NCBI GenBank assembly: GCA_020002185.1
Contig: JAHLWY010000202.1
Coordinates: forward strand, 124,001 to 188,000
Reading direction: 5' to 3'
Source of the DNA: Paraescarpia echinospica
Lineage: Eukaryota > Annelida > Polychaeta > Sabellida > Siboglinidae
Length of the DNA: 64,000 nucleotides
Both the position numbers and the translations under genes were made by a program. Positions 34,836-45,240 of this stretch are shown piece by piece (position 1 is the stretch's first letter; each line of letters starts with the position of its first letter). The notes beneath the pieces were generated by a model. The model was not told the DNA's origin and did not search any database. It was given only the letters and a program-made list of their open reading frames with translations.

Positions 34836-35041
34836 TGGAGGGAGGGAGGGAGGGCGGGAGGGAAGGAGGGAGGGAGGGAGGGAGGGTGGGAAGGAGGGAG
34901 AGAGACAGGGAGGGAGGAAAGGTGAAGGGTATGAAAGGATAGGGGGATGGAGGGGGAGAGAGAGGGAGACCGGGAAAGAGGGAGAGACGGAGAGAGAGAG
35001 GGAGAGAGAGGGAGAGAGAAGGAGAGAGAGGGAGAGAGAGT
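34836..35041. repeat. GGGA/GAGA polypurine microsatellite
   Basis: About 205 bp of almost pure purine on the plus strand (GGGA units, then GAGAGGGAGA). It begins about 100 bp after the end of the G1 coding region, where the polypurine tract and 3' LTR would be expected. Confidence 0.95.
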
Positions 35042-35900
35042 CATAGTAAAATAATAGTACAGTCGAAAGGTATGCCCCCATGCACCCAGTGGATTTCTAA
35101 ATGAAACTTAATTTTTTGCAACCCTGAAGGTGTCTAGTAAACAGATTTGGATGTTCCCATTTCGAAATAATGTACGAAGGGGTCCATTTGGCAGCCATCT
35201 TAGATTTTATCACGTGCGACTGGTAAAATCAAGTATACCTATACCTTTTGAACCATTCATCGTACAAAGACAAATTAACCCACTTTTTTGTATAATTGTG
35301 GCACATGGAATCGTTTGAATCGTTATTTTGACGATTCAGCGATATTTATTGCCTCAAAATGCATATAATATCATATTTTCATGCCTGAAATCAATTAAAA
35401 TACTAAGTTAAGGATAGGTGCATAAGCACTGACTCAACTTTATATGCCATTACTAGACAGGACATGGGCTAATTTTGAGTCCGAGCAGAAAGGAAACTAC
35501 ACGAAAACTACCCACTACGATCAGTATCTATATCTACACAAGTACTATGTACCCGTAACATACCCTCGACACTACACACTAATCATCATCATCGCCAATA
35601 AGCAGCTCATCATCGTCAATCTCCTGATAAACTTATCTTTCCCCTCCTCCTCCTCAGCAGCTTCCTTAAGCAAGTCAATGAGTGAGGGAGGCAAGATGGG
35701 TCCACACGTCCACATTGTACTTAACTTTTTCAGAGTAGTGTAATGATACAACTGTGGTGGTGGTGCCTAGCACACGGCTACCAAGAAAAGAAAGCGTGAT
35801 GGATCGGACGTATACCAGAAGAGCCTTCCGACCTGCATTTTATACATAATTGGCATTGACCATGGCCTCTTTACATCATTTACCAACGTCAAGAAGCTGA
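35042..35900. other. Gene-free region after G1
   Basis: No LTR matching 23017-23194 is present. The region holds AT-rich unique-looking sequence and small frames without motifs. A TCCTCCTCC stretch lies at 35645-35655. Confidence 0.45.
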
Positions 35901-35909
35901 TAGTTAGGG

Positions 35910-36203
35910 CTACTTCATGGTATTCGTGATAAAAGACCTGCTGAGCCTCACAATTCACTTCATCGCATGGCAGATGTGTGTCGTCTCATCCCTGAGAGTC
36001 TTGATGGTGTAGATCTAGGAACAATTGGGTATCACCGAGGGTGCTACCAGCGCTTCATGAAAAACTTGGATCGTTTGAAGGGTACAGAATCATCAACGTC
36101 ACGCTCTCCTCGAAAGTCGCCATCGTCCTCTGCATGGCCACTATTCCCACCACAATGCATCTTCTGCGAAAGGGTTGAGATAAAGGTATTCGGGAAGACT
36201 TAA
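35910..36203 (+). pseudogene. Fragment of an uncharacterised invertebrate multicopy gene
   Basis: From about 35910 the frame is open through IRDKRPAEPHNSLHRMADVC, then IGYHRGCYQRFMKNLDRLKG, a SPRKSPSSS linker, and PPQCIFCERVEIKVFGKT. The spacing of HRGCY and C-x2-C suggests a zinc-binding module. From memory, similar blocks occur in many long uncharacterised proteins of cnidarians and molluscs, often next to transposons. The piece stops at 36203. I cannot assign a function. It may belong to the same large family as the fragment at 50.5-50.9 kb. Confidence 0.45.
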
Positions 36204-36544
36204 CATTTGGGTGTGTAGAGGGAGTGCATTTAAATCGGTCCGATATGTGGTTCTACCGGTTGCCTAATAAGGCATTTCTGCAAAATGATAGTTGTCTTAA
36301 TTTGCACACTTCTGTATTAAAACATGACACAGGGATGATGATTTTATAATTTTATTCAAGTATAAAATACAGAATAATGCATACAATGAACCTTGTCTAA
36401 TTACACTAAGTTTAGCTTTGTGGATCATGCACCAAGACATGTTAAATAAGACAACACTACTATTTCGTGAATATTGTTGTTGTTGCTTTTCTTGTTCCGT
36501 GCTGACATGTATGAGGATCAAATGCAGTATTGCTGAAGCACACG

Positions 36545-38263
36545 CATTCCCATTTGATGATTTATCTTGTCTAATGCAGTAGTACATTCAGTTTTCACGA
36601 GACAAACATGTCCCATATCAAAGTGATCGAAAAAATTCACACACATCACCACAAAACAGTATATTCATGTGCACTCTTTCGGCGGACGGATCCTTAATGT
36701 GGTCTTACCCCAAATAGATGTTCTGCATGTTACAAATCTTCACGAAGGCTAGACTGATCTCAAGCTAGACACATAACTAGATTAACCAGAAAGGGGAATG
36801 TATGTTACCCTTTCATCTCCATCACGTAAGTTACAAGAAAATAGTACGTAATTAATGGGTGTGAAAACTTATTCCCATTTGATGTTTTTCATCTTGTCTA
36901 ACGTAGTAGTATATTCAGTATTCACAACACAAACATGTCCCGTGTCAAAGTTATCGAAAAACATTCGAGCATATCACGCCAAGACGGTATTTTCAAGTGC
37001 ACTCTTTCGGCGGACGGATCCTTAATGTGGTCTTACCCCAAATAGATGTCCTACATGTTACAAATCTTCTCGAAGTCCAGACTGATATGAAGCTACACAC
37101 ATAACTAGATTAACCACAAAGGGGAATGCAAGTTACCCTTTCATCTCAGTCACGTAAGTTACAAGAAAATAGTACGTAAGTTATGGGTGTGAAAACTCAT
37201 TCCCATTTGATGTTTTATCTTGTCTATTGTAGTAGTACATTCAGTATTCACGAGACAAACATGTCCCATGTCAAAATGATCGATACAATTCACGCATATC
37301 ACCACAAAACAGTATTTTCAAGTGCACTATTTCGGCGGACGGATCCTTAATGTGGTCTTACCCCAAATAGATGTCCTGCATGTTACAAATCTTCACGAAG
37401 GCTAGACTGATCTCCAGCTACACACATAACTAGATTAACCACAAAGAGGAATGCATGTTACCCTTTCATCTCCGTCACGTAAGTTACAAGAAAATAGTAC
37501 GTAAGTTATGGGTGTGAAAACTCATTCTCATTTGATGTTTTATCTTGTCTAATGCAGTAGTACATTCAGTATTCACGAGACAAACATGTTCAATGTCAAA
37601 GTGATCGAAAAAATTCACGCATATCACCACAAAACAGTATTTTCAAGTGCACTATTTCGGCGGACGGATCCTTAATATAGTCTTACACCAAAAAGATGTC
37701 CTGCATGTTACAAATCTTCTCGAAGTCTATACTGATATGAAGCTACACACATATCTAGATTAACCACAAAGGGGAATTAATGTTACCCTTTCATCTCCGT
37801 CACGTAAGTTACAAGAAAATAGTACGTAATTTATGGGTGTGAAAATTCATTCCCATTTGATGTTTTATCTTGACTAATGCAGTAGTACATTCAGTATTCA
37901 AGAGACAAACATGTCTCAAGTCAGTGATCGAAAAAATTCACGCATATCACCACAAAACAGTATTTTCAAGTGCACTATTTCGGCGGACGGATCCTTAATG
38001 TGGTCTTACCCCAAAAAGATGTCCTGCATGTTACACATCTTCTCGAAGTCCATACTGATATGAAGCTACACACATAACTAGATTAACCACAGAGGGGAAT
38101 GAATGTTACTCTTTCATCTTCTTCACGTATGTTTCAAGAATATAGTACGTAAGTTATGGGTGTGAAAACTCATTCCCATTTGATGTTTTATCTTGACTAA
38201 TGCAGTTGTAAATTCAGTATTGACGAGACAAACATGTTCCATGTCAAAGTGATCGGAAAAATT
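36545..38263. repeat. Satellite array, about 325-bp monomer, 5.3 copies
   Basis: The unit start CATTCCCATTTGATG recurs at 36545, 36870, 37198, 37523, 37848 and 38171 (spacing 323-328). Each full unit carries TTTCGGCGGACGGATCC (BamHI site) about 135-140 bp in. Monomers differ by scattered substitutions. No coding potential. The array stops exactly where the shortened LINE copy begins at 38264. Confidence 0.95.
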
Positions 38264-39067
38264 CTTTCATAGTTCTCTCTCTCCATCTTTCATCCTTCCC
38301 CGATCTTCTCGAATCCCTCCTCACGCAGTCCTCCCATCTCAGCTGTGGCATTTCCCTTTCTTGTGTCCTTTATGTTGTTCCGCCTCTGCTCTCTTTGCTA
38401 TTTTCCGGCATCCATCCTTACCAAATGGCCTGCCCATCTAATCCGGCTTCTCACATACTATGGCAATTCCAGGTCGTTGCTATTTCCTTCCTGGTTCAGT
38501 AGCTCATTGTAGTAGTAGTAGTAGTTTTTCCAGACCTTCAACGTTGCTTCTTGTTATGTTACTTCCCATATCTATCCTTGATCATCATCACACACTTCAT
38601 GTCCTTACTATTCTCATACCAGTCTCAGGCCATTATGTATATCATCTTCTTTCCACCATCCTTAGAGAGTTTTCCTTCTTCGAGATCACCTGCCCACCAT
38701 AGCCAGTGAGCGTGATCTGCTCTCCTACTATTTGTCCATAATTGGGAGTTGGAATGATACAGCATCGGGACGTTTCCACACGCTGGTGGGCCGTAAACAC
38801 TGAACTTTTAAGGCCACAACCTGCTCCGAGATCCCAAACACTTTCGCCCGGGGCTCAAGGTACCCAGTATCCGCAGTGTACCACACATATGTTGTGGTAG
38901 AGTCTTGCTATGGAGAGGCTATGTACCAGCAGGGGAGACTTACGCACTCGGCTTGAGGAGCTATCTGGCGGCTGTAGCTGAATGCGAGAGTATAAAGCAC
39001 AAACTACATACTACACAACAGCAGCACTTGGCGCATGACACAGACCTGCGTTAAACACCACACATGG
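38264..39067 (-). mobile_element. Internally deleted derivative of the 16.3-19.7 kb LINE
   Basis: Three blocks align in order with the long copy: 38264-38454 with 16421-16618, 38455-38667 with 17797-17996, and 38668-39067 with about 19340-19745. Two internal deletions (about 1.2 and 1.3 kb) remove almost all of the endonuclease and RT but keep both ends. A (GTA)n expansion sits at 38510-38527. The element is non-coding and would need enzymes in trans. Confidence 0.85.
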
Positions 39068-39164
39068 CCAAGGTTAATTACTAACAGCTGATTATATCGA
39101 ATACAACCGTTGTATCTGAGTATGCAGAGCACTGGCGTCGGAATGTGGTGAATATTGGGGAAGG

Positions 39165-39345
39165 CCGGGCTCTCCAAAAACCTCAGTTTGCACCTCCCTT
39201 GAGGCTCGCCAATAAACACCCATTTTGAGGATCTCACAAACCTCGATTTGAGACTCGCCAAACAACACTCACATTATAGTTCTCCAATATCTCAATTTGC
39301 ACCCACCGATGAGGCTGACCAAAAACCTCAACTTGCACACTAAAA
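39165..39345. repeat. Degenerate short tandem repeat
   Basis: Variants of a roughly 45-bp motif (AAACCTCA(G/A)TTTGCAC..., GAGGCTCGCCAA(T/A)AAACA, CTCGATTTGAGACTCGCCAA) occur about four times. Strongly diverged; boundaries approximate. Confidence 0.5.
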
Positions 39346-40473
39346 TCCACCCACCTTCCCTAAATATTAGAGGCATGGCTAATAATATATCCAGCCCTCA
39401 CCTAAATTATTGGGGGTATGAAGTTCCCCAGTTCCGACGTCTATGAAAGGTGTACTCTTAGAAGAAATAACGTGTTTGTAAAACTAGCACTTTTATTTGA
39501 TACATTTGATGTTATGCCGATTGAGCTTTTAAGAAAACTGCGCTATATAAAATGTATTAGTACTATAACATCAAGTTCGTGTGAAATATATTATCATCCC
39601 CTTCTTACACGGCGAAGGTACACCGTCTTTATATAAGAAAGGTGACTTCACGTGACTGGGGTATTTATAAAGAAGTCACTGATTATACGAAATGGGAAAA
39701 TCCATTACAATTATCTCTACATTATCTACATACAAACATAACTAATTATTAATGGCACAATTATTCATCGGTTCCTCTGGGTGTAAACACATACCTCTCG
39801 TTGTGTGTATATATCTCCCTACGATACACCAAATGCAGATAAACTTTCTTGAATACCTGACATCGAACCATGTAACATTTAGAAAGCTTATTACACCATC
39901 ACATTGTAAGCTACTTTACATAAACGTGTAGGCTGACTGCAATAATTCTATAAATGCCAGCACGATTGTTAATATACAGAAACATTCTTCCAGATATCGT
40001 AAGCCATCATAGAATAAAATTATGCTGTCGTTCTACATAATTAAAGCGGAATCCACTATGAAATATTACGACAAATAAATAAAATTGTCGGCCAGTCAAC
40101 TACGGATAGGATATGATAATATCCCCGTCGTGATATAGTATAAAACCTTAATATTCCTGAGTGACGCGAATTAAGATCTAGGTAGCAATTTTTAAACATG
40201 TTGCCCTTCTAAAAATTCATACAATTTAGTAGCTTTTTCATGTTTCAACAAATCAGTTCAAATATCGTTGGAGTAAGCCGGCTTTTATAAGGATCTTCAC
40301 AAATTATGTGTTGACACAAGGTTTGTTCACCCAACACTGGCAGTGATGAAACACATTCAAGTGTAACAAAAGTGGATGTATAAAGATAATTAAAGAGCCC
40401 CGCACTCTTCTATTTTCAACACACAATTTGTTGTCGCCAAAGCTCAGATTGAGCTAATATATATATATATATC

Positions 40474-40497
40474 GTCAGTTAACTTGAAAGGTTTTGA

Positions 40498-40549
<52 letters not shown>

Positions 40550-40575
40550 CAGTATATATATATATATCATAAACC

Positions 40576-40611
<36 letters not shown>

Positions 40612-40650
40612 TATATATATCATAAACCTTTCAAGTGAACTGGTCACCGA
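40474..40650. repeat. Palindromic TA-rich element
   Basis: GTCAGTTAACTTGAAAGG at 40474 faces its inverted counterpart CCTTTCAAGTGAACTG at 40627. Between them are (TA)n tracts and a third CCTTTCA copy near 40573. It resembles a small MITE-like or hairpin repeat whose centre expanded as (TA)n. Confidence 0.65.
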
Positions 40651-41043
40651 CTAGTGTGGAAACGAGCATATGAGTTAGTAATTTGTTACACGCTGCAACG
40701 CAGATCTGTACATATGGATGTGTAGTGCATAATTCATAACCAGACGAACTAAGTTAGTGAACAGTAATTTTTAGTTGCACACAATATAACAGATTATACG
40801 TGTGTAAACGTGAGGTTACATGATGATTGTGAACGGTGTTAAGTTAAAAACACGATATTTTCCGTGGCAAATCCAACATTATTGTATATTAACAAAGTTA
40901 ATTTATAGATTACATTGCAGTGAACACTTATTATTGAGAATGAATTGAACCCGTGATTACACATTGTCTGTTGTCTATGTTGACATCGGGGTGGGTTTCT
41001 TGCTCGCCGTCTTCTAAGACGGTGCCGTTCTTGCATTTTTGTA

Positions 41044-41115
41044 TTAGTTGGAGTACGTGGGGTTGCCACTTTGTAGAACGTTCAACAGGCAGTGGTAGAC
41101 GCATCTGTAATTCGC
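41044..41115 (-). CDS. PTP terminal exon D
   Basis: 72 bp including TAA. Acceptor GTTGTGTTTCGACAG|GCGAAT in phase 0, as exon C requires. Encodes ANYRCVYHCLLNVLQSGNPT and a short tail, the last helix of a PTP domain (family consensus DQYxFIHxxxLxxI). There is no second phosphatase domain and only a 9-residue tail, unlike long R3 tails with a Tyr phosphosite, though TYSN contains a Tyr. Confidence 0.75.
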   Translation of the reverse strand, partial: ANYRCVYHCLLNVLQSGNPTYSN

Positions 41116-43266
41116 CTGTCGAAACACAACGTTTATGACATTTACCGTGGTAAGTTCAGCGAAAACAAACAAACAAACGTGACTAAAAAAAACCTCGTAA
41201 ATAGCATAGCATAATGTTACTCTTAGTTTCGCATAGCACCGAAAAAGCGAATACTTATTTCCATGATTTGTGGCGAAAGTATGCACTCGTTTTATTACTA
41301 TTAATGCTTTAAAGGGAGGTTGTTTGTTTCGTTGGGCAACTATTACAAGTAAGTTTGCTGAATCAATAATTAGTGTACTTCGTTTGTTAAGTTGTAACCA
41401 GAATCTTCACAGTTATTTGCGTGCCTTTGTAATAACTGCCAATTACAGGCAATAGCGGTTGTTTAATACCTGAATGTTGGTCGTATTGAACGCAATTAGG
41501 CGAACAGTATGCCTTCCCCATAATGATTGTAGTAGGTAGTAACCCTAACCCCAACCCTACTAAGAAAACCATACAAGTAAATGTTCATTATTAAGGGACG
41601 GTTGTTGAACATTATAACTGTTGACATTATTTGAAAACTGATCTACAGTAACACGTTTGAAAACTTGTATTTTTCAATTGTTGACAGATGGTAACCAATT
41701 ACACCAGAAGAAAGGCAACAAACGATGTACCTCGTTTCGAACCATGTAACACCTGTATTGTCGCATCTCAGACACAGTGCCGTAGACATCGACCCAGTCA
41801 TGGTTCTCAATGTGCTGCATGAGACGATCCAGGGCAACAAACGTGCCGGTCTGGTCAACACCAGAGCTGCACAACAAGACAAGAACATGTAATATTCTTG
41901 TCCACATGTACCTATGCAATGCATACATGGAATGCGTGCACTTGCAACATAATGTAAGCTAGCTACTGTTCTACATACATTATGTAGTGTAGCAAATGTA
42001 ACATACCTTATATATATATATATCGGTTTTGATCCCAAGGTGGTATTGTTGGGATTGTATAAGGAGCGTGAAATTCTCCTGGATTTCGAATCTCAAAAGT
42101 TGGCAGGTATAATGCAATGTCTTCTTTTAACAGTAAGTATGCGATGTCCACTAGACAGCTCAGAGCGCATGCTTCATACACTAGCTGCTATAGTTGGATC
42201 ATATACTGCCTGCATGGATAAGCTATTTACTGAATTGACGAGACAATACGCCTAAATGTATGACACATGCCGTATGCAAAGCATAATGTGTATTTTGTGA
42301 AACGCAAAACAATGTCCTACCTGCAGTGTACAACAATGGGACCATCTTCAGTGTTTAAATTGCTGCGCACCAGACGCACGAACCTAACGAGCGACAGCGG
42401 GTTGTCTGGTACTCCACAGTCGGGCCACGTGACGTAGTGGAAGTGGGTCAAGGAACGGCCTTGTCTTCCCTGAAAGTAAGCTTTCGTTAGTGTATTCAAA
42501 GAATAACTCGCTATTAATGTCGACCCACTATATCCAGTAATCTGACAAGAATTAACACAATTTATGTACTGGTTCTTGTGAAAGATAACTGGGAACATTA
42601 ATGAAAACAGGTAAGTCTTTGTAGAAGGCGTGTTAAAGACCGCACACTGCACAACATTAAGTGGTTTACATACGCATCTTGCACTAAGCCCGCTTGCTAT
42701 TAAATAATTGTGCTTATTGAATGCATTATTTCTTTTACTATGACTCCCTCTCTCCCTCTCTCCCTCCCTCCCTCCCCCCACTCCCTCCCCCTCCCACCCT
42801 CCCCATCCCTTCTTTCCTCCCTCCCTCCCTCCATTCATTTTAATTAGGATAAATATAACACACGAAAAGAGCATTTTTTATACAGTGCATACATAATTAA
42901 GTGTTAGGCTCCAATCTGAATATTGCATGAGAGTCGTATACAGCATATATATTACACAAAGAAACTTACAAGAATGCACACTAAATAGAACAGAAGAGCT
43001 TGGTTGTGACATATTATTAGTTGTCATTATTAGTTAGTTCTGTATCCCTCCCTCCCTCCCTCCCCCTCCCTCCCCCTCCGTCCCTCCGTCCCTCTCTCCC
43101 TCCCTCCCTCCCTCCCTAAAAACTCACTACGAAAATAACTGACCTTTGTTAGCATGAACTTGGACACGATCCAGTCATCATACTTTGTCTCACCGATGAC
43201 CTGCACCTTCAGATAGCCGTAGTATCTAGGTTCGGTGTTTTGGGGCCAGTAATGGTCACACATATC
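41044..43266 (-). CDS. Receptor-type protein tyrosine phosphatase, last four exons, probably catalytically dead
   Basis: Exons A 43144-43266, B 42321-42469, C 41731-41866 and D 41044-41115 join in frame with GT-AG introns and encode the C-terminal half of a PTP domain. In order: MCDHYWP, FHYVTWPDCGVP (WPD loop, general-acid Asp kept), IVVHCSSGVDQTGTF (P-loop), VDVYGTVSEMRQYRCYMV, RNEANYRCVYHCLLNVL, then TAA. The P-loop C-x5-R reads C-SSGVD-Q: the nucleophile Cys is present but the phosphate-binding Arg is Gln and a conserved Gly is Asp. The Q-loop consensus QTxxQ reads RNEAN. TGTFVALDRL...VDVYG resembles R3-type receptors (PTPRB/J/O/Q). Upstream exons are not found in this window. Intact frame and splice sites argue for a gene rather than a pseudogene. 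Confidence 0.85.
41731..41866 (-). CDS. PTP exon C (P-loop remainder)
   Basis: 136 bp, phase 2 to 0. Acceptor CTTGTTGTGCAG|CTCTGG, donor AACGAG|GTACAT. Starts SSGVDQTGTFVALDRLMQ and ends CYMVRNE. The CAG codon at the arginine position is one transition from CGG, and GAC at the adjacent position is one step from GGC. Confidence 0.9.
42321..42469 (-). CDS. PTP exon B (WPD loop and catalytic Cys)
   Basis: 149 bp, phase 0 to 2. Acceptor GCTTACTTTCAG|GGAAGA, donor CACTGCAG|GTAGGAC. Carries HFHYVTWPDCGVPDNP and ends IVVHC plus two bases of the next serine. The residue after WPD is Cys where His or Phe is usual. Confidence 0.9.
42741..42836. repeat. (CTCC)n microsatellite in PTP intron A-B
   Basis: Pyrimidine-rich on the plus strand, so GGGAG on the transcribed sense strand of the phosphatase gene. 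Low complexity only. Confidence 0.9.
43044..43117. repeat. (CCCT)n microsatellite next to PTP exon A donor
   Basis: A GGGA run on the gene's sense strand beginning about 27 nt inside the intron after exon A. G-runs at such positions can influence donor choice; this is only a possibility here. Confidence 0.9.
43144..43266 (-). CDS. PTP exon A
   Basis: 41 codons, phase 0 to 0. Acceptor TACTGCTACAG|GATATG, donor AACAAAG|GTCAGT. Encodes DMCDHYWPQNTEPRYYGYLK... to KFMLTK, the strand region before the WPD loop. The acceptor lies about 33 bp from the 3' end of a Helitron-like repeat. Confidence 0.85.
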
Positions 43267-43299
43267 CTGTAGCAGTAATATAATACATTGCAAACAAAC

Positions 43300-44159
43300 T
43301 GATTTACCCGGCGTTGCCCGGGGGAAAAGGCAATCATATACATCCTCAAATTATTTGCACTGAAATCTAAAAAAGTGTTGTTGACATAATTATGAACACT
43401 GAAAATAGACCAAACCTCAAATGCCCAACATTTGAGTTCCAGACACCCCAAACCCATCCAAAATGTTTCCAGCTTACACGCATTAATAAATTGTAACTGG
43501 TCACTGGCCTAGTTGTTAGAACAACCTTGTGCCAACAATCGCACGCGCTCACCCGTGTAACTGACGTAACCAGCAATAGGCAGCTGGGTTTAATACGCGT
43601 CCGGGATTTTGTATCGTTAATAACATAAAAACTAATACATTTGTTTGCATACACCCAGTAACGCCTTTGTACATGAATTAATTATGTGTACAATTATAAA
43701 GAAAAACATTACATTCCGTTGCTAGAATTCCATGGAATTGTTGCAGTGTGTTGTTTACCAGATATAGCACGCGCTCAGCCGTAGATTTAGACATTTTCGA
43801 AATTCGTCCAGGGGGGTAGAGAACTTGGGGGGGGGGGTTCACTATTTCAAAAGGCTGACGCAGCGAAATGATTACGTAACCAGCGACAGGTAGATCTGGT
43901 GCATGTTACGCGCTGAGGATTTTCATTTGTAGATGCGATAATTATATTTACGATGATGTAGAAAAACATTAAATTCCGCAGCTGGAACTCCACGTAGTGT
44001 TTTGAAATGTTGAGCTCTCAAGTTCTCCACCCCCTGGACGAATTTCGAAAATGTTTAAATCTACGAACCATCTGAATGGGCCCGGTAGATCACATGCAAA
44101 ATGTCAGCCCTAAATATGTAAAACAGACACACAGAGAACGAACTGTTTTATAATATAGA
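43300..44159 (-). mobile_element. Helitron-like non-autonomous repeat
   Basis: On the minus strand it begins TCTATATTATAAAACAG, matching the Helitron 5' pattern TCTMTAYTA. It runs through an ACACACAGAGAACGAAC-type motif (reverse strand) and ends with the hairpin CCCGGGCAACGCCGGG at 43307-43322, followed by TAAATCAG. The terminal CTRR is not present, so the 3' end is decayed or the class is wrong. Non-coding. Internally it contains diverged direct and inverted modules (43704-44067) and an 11-G run at about 43827. Confidence 0.5.
43784..44067. repeat. Inverted module inside the Helitron-like repeat
   Basis: TAGATTTAGACATTTTCGAA followed by ATTCGTCCAGGGGG at about 43786-43835 is the reverse complement, with few changes, of 44020-44066 (CCCCTGGACGAATTTCGAAA then ATGTTTAAATCTA). 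About 190 bp separates the arms. Confidence 0.8.
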
Positions 44160-44399
44160 AGTACTGGCGTGATGATGAGGCCTTCTTGTTTTGTATGTGT
44201 CTAATATATGCATCGAACTTGTACAAATATGCATCAGGCGTATGCACATCGGTCAGTTATTTGTTATCCTTGATTGTCCAGATCGGCGATCCTTCCGTTA
44301 CAAAACATAGATCGTTGCTTTATATGTTAGTACCCAAAGACTAATCATAGTTAAAATAAGATATCATATGAATCATTCGAGGCATTTGTTTGGTACACA

Positions 44400-44590
44400 T
44401 GGGACAATTAACTTGAAAAATTAATTAATTAAATTACAATTAATTCAAAAATATTCCTATTAAATTAAGATAACCTCACACATTTATCAGGTCAATTATA
44501 TTTAATTAACCTTCCAAATTGTTCAATTAAATTAAATTAACAATTAACTTTAATTCAATTAACAATTAATTCCAATTAACTTCAATTAAT
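44400..44590. repeat. AATTAA low-complexity tract
   Basis: Dominated by AATTAATT and CAATTAAATT motifs; no other content. Confidence 0.85.
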
Positions 44591-44616
44591 GCGTCTAAGG
44601 CCTATCGATGGACGTG

Positions 44617-45049
44617 AATAATAATAATAATGTTACTGCATTTCTTTGCGCCATAAATCTGGCAATTTTTACCATTCAGAGGCGCATTACAATCTAATGT
44701 AGCTATTATTACATCAATTGAAATAAAAAATAAAGAAGGATAGTAATAGTAAAAAAATTATACTAGTTAAAACTACAAGTTTAAGAAAAAGTAATAATGA
44801 ATAATAATAACAATTGAAAGGTAGATACTGAAATGTTCAGAGTTCATCGTTGCGCACACAGTTCATTTAAAATAAAAAAACACGTTTAAAAAGAAGTGTC
44901 TTCAATTGCTTCTTGAACACACTGAGGCAGCCTGTAACACGCATGGCAAGGGGCAGGTTGTTCCAGAAGCTTGGCGCTGCGCGTGAAAAAGGTTTGTCGC
45001 CTTGAGTACAAAGTAAAGCCCTGCGCGGGCTGGAAATCTGAGCCCGCAC
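44617..45049 (-). mobile_element. L2-like LINE 3' end
   Basis: The minus-strand frame at 45049-44867 encodes FSRAAPSFWNNLPLAMRVTG and VFKKQLKTLLFKRVF, the extreme C-terminus of L2/CR1-type ORF2 proteins. It is followed by a 3' UTR with ATTGTAATGCGCC and GGCGCAAAGAAATGCAGT and a terminal (ATT)n at 44618-44632, the standard L2-group tail. It is cut off upstream at about 45010-45050 by C-rich sequence. Confidence 0.8.
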
Positions 45050-45240
45050 CCGCCCCGCAACTATGTCATTTGACCCGCAGCCCGCCCCGCATATTACAAC
45101 TCAGCCCGCCCCGCCCCGCATATTTTGCCACATCCTGGCCCGCAGCCCGCCCCACCCCGCAGTAACTTGGCCCGCAACCCGCCCCGCCCCGCAGTAATTA
45201 GTCAAAAGTCAGTCCGCACCCGCCCCGCAGCCCACAACAG
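45003..45240 (+). repeat. CCCGCCCCGCA-rich block, left
   Basis: At least eight degenerate copies of (G)CCCGCCCCGCA separated by 8-20 bp of AT-richer sequence. The minus strand is G-rich. The border with the LINE tail is sharp. A second block of the same motif lies at 46183-46310. Confidence 0.85.

Larger units (their letters stand above)
39068..41043. other. Gene-poor region downstream of the phosphatase gene
   Basis: Contains degenerate repeats (39165-39345), a 72-codon frame at 39418-39636 with no recognised motif, an AT-rich stretch, and a palindromic TA region (40474-40650). The part next to 41043 is probably the 3' UTR and downstream region of the minus-strand phosphatase gene. Confidence 0.5.

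Noticed and set aside
34809..35081. Proline/serine/leucine-rich frames over the GGGA tract
   Set aside because: Low-complexity artefact of the polypurine microsatellite.
35042..35760. 3' LTR of G1
   Set aside because: No stretch resembles 23017-23194, and there are no TG...CA boundaries with a matching target duplication.
36545..38263. CRISPR-like regular repeat array
   Set aside because: The unit is about 325 bp with no short repeat/unique spacer alternation, in a eukaryotic context; it is a satellite.
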